This document shows positions 1 to 5,105 of a DNA stretch of 5,105 bases, in pieces. The notes under the pieces were generated by a model, which worked only from the letters and a program-made list of their open reading frames with translations, ran no database searches and was not told the origin of the DNA. The translations under genes and the position numbers were made by a program. The stretch's first letter is position 1; the number at the start of each line of letters is the position of its first letter. Source of the DNA: Bacteroidetes bacterium SW_11_45_7 (lineage in GTDB: Bacteria; Bacteroidota; Bacteroidia; Chitinophagales; SW-11-45-7); assembly GCA_003022985.1 (NCBI GenBank), contig PXTV01000040.1:1-5105 (forward strand), in the 5' to 3' direction.

Positions 1-144
1 CTCGGGCAAAAGGTGATTGAGCGAAATGATGCGCGGCAAGCCAGGATTCGAATAGCTACTAAGCAACTTGGCAATGGCGTCTACTTTGTAACAGTAAAGA
101 GCAAAGGCGAAAGAAGAACGGAAAAGATGATCATTAGCAGGTAA
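1..144 (+). CDS. T9SS type A sorting domain-containing protein, 3' end only
   Basis: This is the final 47 codons and TAA stop of a plus-strand gene whose start lies left of the window. The frame runs open from base 1 and encodes the second half of a type IX secretion C-terminal domain: a LGQKV turn, then LGNGVYFVTV and a basic tail ending KMIISR. In the family this domain directs a protein with a Sec signal peptide through the outer membrane, after which it is normally cleaved and the passenger anchored on the surface or released. Only two residues differ from the end of the full-length gene at 362-4321 (Ala for Val at base 32, Glu for Asp at base 111), so the two genes are either tandem paralogues or share a copied 3' end. 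The function of the missing passenger part cannot be judged from this window. Confidence 0.88.
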   Translation, partial: LGQKVIERNDARQARIRIATKQLGNGVYFVTVKSKGERRTEKMIISR

Positions 145-172
145 CAGAGCTCTTGTGTCCCTACAATCTAAC

Positions 173-219
173 AACCGCAGTAGGTTCTTCTTCAATGAAG
201 ATCCTGCTGCGGTTTTTTT
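173..219 (+). terminator. Rho-independent terminator after the upstream partial gene
   Basis: A 12-bp stem pairs 173-184 with 203-214 (AACCGCAGTAGG with CCTGCTGCGGTT, one G-T wobble). After one T-T mismatch it continues as a 5-bp inner stem, 186-190 with 197-201, closed by a six-base loop at 191-196. The right arm runs straight into seven Ts at 213-219. It starts 28 bases after the TAA stop. The wobble pair is tolerated only in the plus-strand transcript (it would be A-C on the other strand), so the element is oriented to end plus-strand transcription. Confidence 0.9.
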
Positions 220-223
220 ATGC

Positions 224-361
224 CGGGTGAGGAGAGTTAACTTGGTTAAAACACGACCGAATGGGTAAAGGTTTGGTTGTGCTTTAATATGATTTTCTTG
301 ATTTGGCATTCGTTTTTCAATTAAAAAATTATAACTTGATGTGTTATTTGATATAAATTTT
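224..361 (+). promoter_or_regulatory. AT-rich intergenic leader, probable promoter region
   Basis: This 138-base gap lies between a strong terminator and the large surface-protein gene, so it should carry that gene's promoter; the stretch from about 281 is very AT-rich. Bacteroidota promoters use a TTTG element near -33 and TAnnTTTG near -7. TTTG occurs at 272-275 and 302-305, and loose -7 candidates lie around 285-297 and 330-338, but no pair fits both consensus and spacing well, so no exact site is called. There is no Shine-Dalgarno sequence before 362, which is usual in this phylum. Confidence 0.3.
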
Positions 362-3300
362 ATGAGGTTTCTAATAAGAATATTACCGGTAATCTTCTCC
401 TTTGTATTAATCAGCTCGACCTCCACTACTCAAGCTACACATCTTGGAGGTGGGCAAATCAGTTATGAGTGGGCAGGCGGAAATGAGTACAATGTACAAC
501 TGGTGTTTTACAGGGATTGCAAGGGTATAGGTATGGGAAATTCCATCCCCATACAAGTCAGCGATTCGTGCTCACAAGGTAGATCTGAAACCTTGACAAG
601 GGACTTTAAAGAGGAAATTCCTGTCTTGTGTCCGTCTGATAGCACTTCTTGCCAGGGTGGGCAATATAGTTATCCGGGCTTTGAAAGGGTCATTTATAGT
701 GGAGTAGTTTCTTTAGCCCCCAATTGCGGAGAATATGTGATTAATTTCCAAACATGTTGCCGCAATGGCATCACGAATTTGAATCATTCCAACAACGAAA
801 GTTTCTACATAGAAACAGTGATCAACCCGGATAATATTCCGGCAAATAACTCACCAAAATTTAATGCATTTCCAGCCTTATTTGTCACAGATTCCACCTT
901 GCATAATCTGAATTTGGGGGCTATCGATCCGGATGGCGACTCTTTGGTTTATTCTTTGGTGCAGCCCAAAAACTCACCAAATGATACAGTTCCCTATGCA
1001 AGCGGCTTGAGTCCTTCAAAACCAATTTATTCTACCACGCCCATTGCTTTTGATTCTTCTACAGGAGAGTTAGAAGTGACGCCAGTAGGGCCTGCCACTT
1101 ATACAATAGCCGTCAAGGTTGAAGAATATAAAAACGATGAACTCATAGGTTCGGTTATTAGAGATTACACACTTGATGTAATCCAAACAGAAGCTAATCG
1201 AATACCCAACATCTATCATCCTTCGCCAACACCCGTGAGTGGCCAAAAAACCTTTACAATTAACGCTTGTGCAGGTGACTCAATAACGTTTCCCATTCAT
1301 ACCGATGGTCCGGATCAGGACGATTCAACTCATCTTTCCATGATCAATTATTCCGGCTGGAATGAATTAGCAAACCGCGGTGCTACTTTCACGACAAGTT
1401 ATGGAGTCGACAGCACTGCTGAAGGACAATTCACCTGGTCGATTGACAGCTCTAATGTCCGTTATCGCCCTTATTCATTCAGTTTGGTTGTGGAAGATAA
1501 GAATTGTGGAGCTAATGGGTATCAAGGTTTTCAATATCAAATCTTTGTCCGTTGCCCATACCCCAATCAAAGCGGCCCATTAACTGCTCATGCTGGCTCC
1601 GATACTTCTATTTGTATAAGCGACACCCCAGTAAAGTTGGGTGAAGAACCATATGCCAAGGGAGGCACACCTCCTTATACATTCGATTGGGCGCTTTCAC
1701 CATCTTACCAAACGGGTCAGAATTTTGTTACTAATTCGGCTGTTACATACGCGCAACCTGACTCAGGAATTAACCGATACATCCTAAAAGTGACTGATGC
1801 CAATGCACAAGTGGTCTACGATACTGTCCAAATTGTTGCGGATGTGACTACGGCATTAAGCTACAATCAAGACAAGGTATATTGCGCTTGGGATACGATA
1901 TCCCTTGAAGGTATGACAAATAAAAACAAACAGGCCTGGTGGTATAACAGCGATTCTTCCTTTGTGAGGAATACAAGTCAAGTTGAAGTATCACCATCTA
2001 ATCAAAGTACATATATCTTTGCCTCTCAAGGAGCCAATAATTGTGTGGCCAGGGATTCAGTAACCTTAATGCCGGATTCTGCCAAGTGCTGTCCCCAAGA
2101 CGTTGATCTACGTCTCAATAATAGCTCCATTTCTTCATCTGCGCTTTGCCTTGATACGGTTTCATTTGCCTTAGGTGGAGGTCATGTTCAACTGGAAGGA
2201 GGTGTTTGGCCTTCGCCAGACACTATAGTTAATGAATACTGGATAAAACTAACACCTCCGGGTGTGCAGCATGATACACTTCCTTTTCTTAACCCGGCTT
2301 CCACATACGATGCAGAAGATACCGTTCAGTCCACAAACACTTATGTTTACACACTCGTGGCTGACAATGGTTGCATCTATCAGGATTCATTAAAAATAAA
2401 GAAAGACTGTGGTCTGGAACCGGGCGCGATCAACGATACCATTTCAGTATGCCGGGATTCGATTGTAATAGCTAATGTATTGAGCAACGATCTCAATGCA
2501 ACAATTGCTGATGTGAATATATTTGAAGCCACACAAAACGGAGCAGATAGTTTGTTTTGGAATAATAAACTTCAGTATGAACCATATTGTGGCTATACGG
2601 GAACAGATTCTCTTACATATGGTATAAGAAATTCAGCATCGGTCCCTTATGCTGATACAGCCCAGGTATTTATCGATGTGCAAAATTGTCAGGGAAACTA
2701 TTGTCCTGGTGATGTCCAGATGCGCATTAACAATTTGGAAGTTACGAATAACCACATTTGTCTTGATACTTTTCCGTCTGCAAATGGAAATGGCTTGATC
2801 CAGCTCAAAGGGGCCCTGACCAAGCAGGTTCCGGATACTTCTTTCAGCCAATATTGGGTAAAACAAACCTCTCCGGGCGTTACTAATGATACAATGGCTT
2901 CCTCAACTTCTGCTAATTGGTACGTAACTGATGATACAGTGCAAACAACCGAAAGCTACATTTACACCCTTGTAACCAATTGTCATTGTGTTTATAAGGA
3001 TACGATTTCGATTGACAAAGATTGCATTGCCACGAAGGTAAATAACGATATCGACTCTACATGCAGGAGTTCAGCGGTAACTGTCAATGTAAGAAATAAC
3101 GATACTGTCTATTCGAATTTCAGTACAATAGCTTATGGCATGACGCCACCGGATAACGGGACTGTTAGTCAAATCAGCAATGAAGAAATTTATTACGTGC
3201 CGGATAGTGGGTATACAGGAATCGACACCTTTTGGTATGGCATTGAAAATACCTTCTTACAAATCATAGATTCTGCTAAGGTAAATGTCCAAATTCTTCC

Positions 3301-4321
3301 ATGTGCCAATAAAGATTCTGTTTGGCCCGGGGATGCGAACAATAGTGGTGTTGTCACAAATATCGATATATTGCATGTGGCATATGCCCATGGTTCAACC
3401 GGTTACCAACGCCCTAATGCATCTACCGATTGGGTGCCGCAATTCAGTGCCGACTGGGGCGGGCCTTTTTATAGTAATAATCTGAATCGAAAATATGCAG
3501 ATTGTGACGGTAACGGGATAATAGACTCATTTGATTTGCAAGTTATCGACAAAAATTATGCGCTCACCCATAAGAAATCCGCAGAACCGACCGATAGTTC
3601 CAAAATTCCGAGTCTACAAATCAAGCTCAAAGATGATACATTGATGGCAGGTGACTACGTTAGTGGGTCACTTATGCTCGGTGATTCAATCAATACACTT
3701 AGTGATGTATACGGTCTTGCATTTACCATCAACTACAATGAAAAGTTGGTAAAACAGAATTCATTTGATCTCAATTTCCCTTCAAACTGGATGGCAACGC
3801 CTTCTACAAGTATCGACTTCGTATACACTTTTCCTGGTCAGGGAAGAATCGATGCGGCCATTTCCCGAATTGATCAAACAAACGCGAGTGGTGGCGGTGA
3901 GATAGGGCTCATAAACTTTGCTATTCGAGATAGCATTGCCCCCTCTCAAAATCTTCTTGACTTATCCATCAATAGTGTCAAATTAGTCGATAAGGATGGC
4001 ATGGAATTACCAGTGAACAGCAGGGCTGATACTATAGTCATAGTTGATGAGGGCACAGGTATTGCCAGCAATTCATCACAAATGCCACTACGCCTTTATC
4101 CAAACCCGGTTACGAACGAAGTGGTGATCGAAACCGGTAAGGCACATCAAGAGAAGGATATAGCTATTCGGAATGTCCTCGGGCAAAAGGTGATTGAGCG
4201 AAATGATGTGCGGCAAGCCAGGATTCGAATAGCTACTAAACAACTCGGCAATGGCGTCTACTTTGTAACAGTAAAGAGCAAAGGCGATAGAAGAACGGAA
4301 AAGATGATCATTAGCAGGTAA
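362..4321 (+). CDS. Large secreted multidomain surface protein with dockerin-like, cohesin-like and T9SS type A sorting domains
   Basis: The product has 1319 residues, numbered here from ATG 362. A signal peptide covers about 1-25 (MRFLIRILP, hydrophobic core, cut near TQA/THLGGG). About 26-275 is a module common at the N-terminus of large Bacteroidota secreted proteins, with seven cysteines (53, 70, 90, 97, 122, 132, 133), YRDC and CCRNG motifs and an aspartate-rich DPDGDSL turn. About 283-398 is a beta domain with three cysteines, and about 407-573 holds PKD/Ig-like segments (AGSDTSIC, GGTPPYTFDW). Two related ~200-residue units follow (577-776 and 781-981), each ending in a cadherin-like Ig fold with a GYTG-D motif. 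At 988-1070 is a dockerin-like pair of EF-hand loops (ligands D991, N993, S995, D1002; then D1047, D1049, N1051, D1058). A cohesin-like domain spans about 1083-1229 and the sorting domain 1241-1319 (LYPNP, NVLGQKV, GNGVYFV, KMIISR). No catalytic domain is recognised, so an adhesive or scaffolding surface role is inferred. GTG at 341 would add seven residues, including an Asp, ahead of the basic n-region; ATG 362 gives the better signal peptide. Confidence 0.9.
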   Translation: MRFLIRILPVIFSFVLISSTSTTQATHLGGGQISYEWAGGNEYNVQLVFYRDCKGIGMGNSIPIQVSDSCSQGRSETLTRDFKEEIPVLCPSDSTSCQGGQYSYPGFERVIYSGVVSLAPNCGEYVINFQTCCRNGITNLNHSNNESFYIETVINPDNIPANNSPKFNAFPALFVTDSTLHNLNLGAIDPDGDSLVYSLVQPKNSPNDTVPYASGLSPSKPIYSTTPIAFDSSTGELEVTPVGPATYTIAVKVEEYKNDELIGSVIRDYTLDVIQTEANRIPNIYHPSPTPVSGQKTFTINACAGDSITFPIHTDGPDQDDSTHLSMINYSGWNELANRGATFTTSYGVDSTAEGQFTWSIDSSNVRYRPYSFSLVVEDKNCGANGYQGFQYQIFVRCPYPNQSGPLTAHAGSDTSICISDTPVKLGEEPYAKGGTPPYTFDWALSPSYQTGQNFVTNSAVTYAQPDSGINRYILKVTDANAQVVYDTVQIVADVTTALSYNQDKVYCAWDTISLEGMTNKNKQAWWYNSDSSFVRNTSQVEVSPSNQSTYIFASQGANNCVARDSVTLMPDSAKCCPQDVDLRLNNSSISSSALCLDTVSFALGGGHVQLEGGVWPSPDTIVNEYWIKLTPPGVQHDTLPFLNPASTYDAEDTVQSTNTYVYTLVADNGCIYQDSLKIKKDCGLEPGAINDTISVCRDSIVIANVLSNDLNATIADVNIFEATQNGADSLFWNNKLQYEPYCGYTGTDSLTYGIRNSASVPYADTAQVFIDVQNCQGNYCPGDVQMRINNLEVTNNHICLDTFPSANGNGLIQLKGALTKQVPDTSFSQYWVKQTSPGVTNDTMASSTSANWYVTDDTVQTTESYIYTLVTNCHCVYKDTISIDKDCIATKVNNDIDSTCRSSAVTVNVRNNDTVYSNFSTIAYGMTPPDNGTVSQISNEEIYYVPDSGYTGIDTFWYGIENTFLQIIDSAKVNVQILPCANKDSVWPGDANNSGVVTNIDILHVAYAHGSTGYQRPNASTDWVPQFSADWGGPFYSNNLNRKYADCDGNGIIDSFDLQVIDKNYALTHKKSAEPTDSSKIPSLQIKLKDDTLMAGDYVSGSLMLGDSINTLSDVYGLAFTINYNEKLVKQNSFDLNFPSNWMATPSTSIDFVYTFPGQGRIDAAISRIDQTNASGGGEIGLINFAIRDSIAPSQNLLDLSINSVKLVDKDGMELPVNSRADTIVIVDEGTGIASNSSQMPLRLYPNPVTNEVVIETGKAHQEKDIAIRNVLGQKVIERNDVRQARIRIATKQLGNGVYFVTVKSKGDRRTEKMIISR
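2090..2689 (+). repeat. Internal protein repeat, unit 1 of the large surface protein
   Basis: Residues 577-776 form the first of two tandem ~200-residue units. Anchors shared with unit 2 are CPxDV-R-NN, CLDT, a QL-G turn, YW-K, PGV--DT, DTVQ-T--Y-YTLV, a K-DC segment, ND---CR and a final GYTG-D---YGI. The first half has no family I recognise. The second half (about 693-773) looks like a bacterial cadherin-like Ig domain. Cysteine positions are largely kept between units, suggesting structural disulfides. The match is at protein level; DNA identity is visibly lower. Confidence 0.75.
2702..3304 (+). repeat. Internal protein repeat, unit 2 of the large surface protein
   Basis: Residues 781-981 repeat unit 1 in the same order, starting CPGDV and ending at the cysteine of ILPC just before the dockerin-like segment. 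The offset between units is 204-205 residues with only small gaps. The Ig-like half has NNDIDSTCR, VRNNDTV, NGTVSQ and GYTGIDTFWYGI. Divergence suggests an old duplication, in contrast to the nearly identical DNA repeat at the gene's 3' end. Confidence 0.75.
3320..3571 (+). other. Dockerin-like double calcium-binding segment (domain within the large gene)
   Basis: Residues 987-1070 carry two EF-hand-type loops: GDANNSGVVTNID, with ligands at positions 1, 3, 5 and 12, and DCDGNGIIDSFD, with the same spacing. The loops are separated by about 44 residues that include RPNAS, two tryptophans and the KYAD lead-in. In classical cellulosomal dockerins the linker is much shorter. The layout (WPGDAN, a WG segment, then an ADCDGNG loop) resembles a form I recall from other Bacteroidota secreted proteins. 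Calcium binding is inferred from the ligand pattern. Confidence 0.7.
3608..4048 (+). other. Cohesin-like beta domain (domain within the large gene)
   Basis: Residues 1083-1229 follow the pattern of a cohesin or carbohydrate-binding-module type beta sandwich: a start with alternating hydrophobics (LQIKLKDD), a GD-V-G turn, VYGLAFTINYNEKLV, a GRIDAAISRID strand, a SGGGEIGLINF strand and closing VKLVDKDG. It sits between the dockerin-like segment and the sorting domain. Assignment rests on pattern only; a generic Ig-like fold is the main alternative. Confidence 0.5.
4082..4318 (+). other. T9SS type A C-terminal sorting domain (domain within the large gene)
   Basis: Residues 1241-1319 have the family's three landmarks in order: LRLYPNPVTNEVVI, an IRNVLGQKV turn, and LGNGVYFVTVKSKG followed by a basic tail KMIISR. 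The length of about 79 residues is normal. The part from residue 1273 onward is the portion duplicated at the left edge of the window. Confidence 0.92.
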
Positions 4322-4400
4322 CCGAGCTCTTGTGTCCCTACAATCTAACAACTGCAGTAGGTTCTTCTTCAATGAAGATCCTGCTGCGGTTGTTTTATGC
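4178..4400 (+). repeat. Long direct repeat, right copy (sorting-domain end plus terminator)
   Basis: This is the partner of bases 1-223, offset 4177, with 7 mismatches and no gaps. It begins inside the sorting domain only because the left copy is cut by the window edge. Its right boundary falls at base 4400, directly against the minus-strand nth stop codon (TCA on the plus strand at 4401-4403), so the duplicated unit and nth do not overlap. Confidence 0.97.
4350..4396 (+). terminator. Rho-independent terminator after the surface-protein gene, weakened copy
   Basis: This has the same hairpin as at 173-219: stem 4350-4361 with 4380-4391, inner stem 4363-4367 with 4374-4378, loop 4368-4373. Two changes distinguish it. 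A C-to-T change at 4353 turns a C-G pair into a U-G wobble, and a T-to-G change at 4392 splits the T tract into TT-G-TTTT. It lies between convergent genes. Wobble pairs that hold only in plus-strand RNA suggest it mainly serves the surface-protein gene; any effect on nth transcripts is probably weaker. Confidence 0.72.
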
Positions 4401-5072
4401 TCATTTTGATTGCTTCCGCTTGGTTGTAGAGGCGGTTTTTGTAAAGAGCTCCTTGCGTCCCACAACGCTGCAAATAGGGCATTCTTTAGGGTCGTGGCCA
4501 CGGGCCGGGCAATATTCCCTGCCAAACGAAATGATCTGCAGGTGAAGGGTCTCCCAGTTCTCTTGGGGAAAGAGCCGCTTGCAATCTTTCTCGGTTTGCT
4601 CTACGTTCTTACCTGTAGAGAGGCCCCATCGCCAAATGAGCCGGTGGATGTGCGTGTCAACAGGAAAGGCGGGCTCACCAAATGCCTGAAGTTTAACGAC
4701 AGAAGCTGTTTTGTGGCCTACGCCCGGGAGGGCTTCCAACTCCTCATAAGTGTCCGGCACCTGGCCGTTATATTGCTCAACCAGGGTATTTGCCAGCTTG
4801 TGCAGGTTCTTGGATTTAGTGGGGGACAGGCCAACGGGCTTAATGATAGAGCGTATATCTTCAACAGACATCTGCGCCATTTTTTCGGGTGTATCAGCTT
4901 TTGCGAATAAGGCGGGAGTTACTTTATTCACTCCGGCATCTGTACTCTGGGCTGAGAGAAGAACCGCAACCAAAAGCGTAAACGGATCCTGGTGTTTGAG
5001 CGGAATTTCCAGCTGCGGATAAAGCTCATCCAGTTTATCAGTGACAAAATCGACCTTTTCCTTTTTTTTCAT
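4401..5072 (-). CDS. nth: Endonuclease III (DNA glycosylase/AP lyase)
   Basis: The product has 223 residues, close to the 211 of E. coli Nth. The enzyme removes oxidised pyrimidines from DNA and nicks the resulting abasic site in base excision repair, acting in the cytoplasm on the chromosome. Numbered from ATG 5072, visible landmarks are LLSAQSTD (Q42), the helix-hairpin-helix LPGVGHKTASVV with catalytic lysine K121, and FPVDTHIHR with catalytic aspartate D139; these align with E. coli K120 and D138. The C-terminal Fe-S loop is altered: C188-x9-C198-x2-C201, with Lys where a fourth cysteine is expected. Neither start has a Shine-Dalgarno sequence. GTG at 5081 would add three residues, and the frame stays open to the window edge, so a still longer start cannot be excluded. 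The -1 frame ends in a TGA that overlaps the ATG as ATGA, so an upstream gene in the same operon is possible but not visible. It is convergent with the surface-protein gene. Confidence 0.95.
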   Translation of the reverse strand: MKKKEKVDFVTDKLDELYPQLEIPLKHQDPFTLLVAVLLSAQSTDAGVNKVTPALFAKADTPEKMAQMSVEDIRSIIKPVGLSPTKSKNLHKLANTLVEQYNGQVPDTYEELEALPGVGHKTASVVKLQAFGEPAFPVDTHIHRLIWRWGLSTGKNVEQTEKDCKRLFPQENWETLHLQIISFGREYCPARGHDPKECPICSVVGRKELFTKTASTTKRKQSK

Positions 5073-5105
5073 AAATGGCACATTAAGCTTGGGAATGGCA
5101 ATCTG

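Larger units (their letters stand above)
1..223 (+). repeat. Long direct repeat, left copy (sorting-domain end plus terminator)
   Basis: Bases 1-223 match 4178-4400 without gaps at a constant offset of 4177. By eye there are 7 mismatches, at 32, 63, 69, 111, 146, 176 and 215, so 216 of 223 bases are identical. Similarity stops sharply after base 223. The left limit is the window edge, so the true repeat may extend further upstream. Four mismatches fall in the 144 coding bases (two silent, two replacing residues) and three in the 79 non-coding bases. Confidence 0.97.

Noticed and set aside
2633..2866. A minus-strand 77-codon open frame inside the large gene
   Set aside because: It lies wholly inside a repeat region explained by the plus-strand protein, with no recognisable product.
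1..4400. Direct repeats as the ends of a transposon or integrated element
   Set aside because: The repeat consists of a gene's own 3' coding end and terminator. No transposase, integrase, inverted ends or target-site duplication is visible, so gene duplication or recombination explains it better.
4088..4525. A 145-codon minus-strand open frame spanning the 3' ends of both convergent genes
   Set aside because: It overlaps the sorting domain, the terminator hairpin and the nth 3' end in another frame, and its composition shows no domain. It is judged a chance open frame.
4410..4910. A 166-codon plus-strand open frame opposite nth
   Set aside because: It is an antisense shadow of nth: the minus strand has clear Nth motifs and both catalytic residues, while the plus-strand product has no recognisable domain and no plausible start context.
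5062..5069. Run of eight As (minus strand) in codons 2-4 of nth, a possible slippage or phase-variation tract
   Set aside because: A short A run encoding KKK after the start is common in AT-leaning genomes. Nth is a housekeeping enzyme and nothing else suggests phase variation.
5073..5105. Possible upstream gene ending with a TGA that overlaps the nth ATG
   Set aside because: Only 11 codons are visible in that frame and no product can be recognised; the nth frame itself is also open here. It is noted in the nth entry but not annotated as a feature.

Overview
The window looks like chromosomal DNA of a member of the Bacteroidota, most likely near the Flavobacteriales. The evidence is two genes that end in a type IX secretion system (T9SS) type A sorting domain, a very large mosaic surface protein of the kind common in gliding marine Bacteroidota, moderate to low GC, and starts with no Shine-Dalgarno sequence. 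Lineage below the phylum is inference.

Layout: positions 1-144 are the last 47 codons and stop of a plus-strand gene, cut by the window edge, that encodes a T9SS C-terminal sorting domain. A rho-independent terminator follows (173-219), then an AT-rich gap up to about 361 that should hold the next promoter. Positions 362-4321 encode one secreted protein of 1319 residues. Its parts in order are a signal peptide, a cysteine-rich N-terminal module, several Ig-like/beta domains, two diverged copies of a ~200-residue unit, a dockerin-like pair of calcium-binding loops, a cohesin-like domain and a T9SS sorting domain. A second, slightly damaged copy of the terminator follows (4350-4396). From 5072 back to 4401, convergent on the minus strand, lies an endonuclease III gene (nth) for base excision repair.

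The most notable structure is a long direct repeat. Positions 1-223 and 4178-4400 match at 216 of 223 bases. Each copy covers the end of a sorting domain, the stop codon and the terminator, and the second ends exactly where the nth stop codon begins. The left copy is cut by the window edge, so the true repeat may be longer. It points to tandem paralogous surface-protein genes whose 3' ends arose by recent duplication or were homogenised by recombination.

The surface-protein genes have no visible functional link to nth, which is a housekeeping neighbour. No RNA gene, CRISPR array, insertion sequence or recognised defence system was seen. Nothing here amounts to a clearly new biological system; the repeated sorting-domain/terminator cassette and the altered Fe-S loop of Nth are the points most worth following up.
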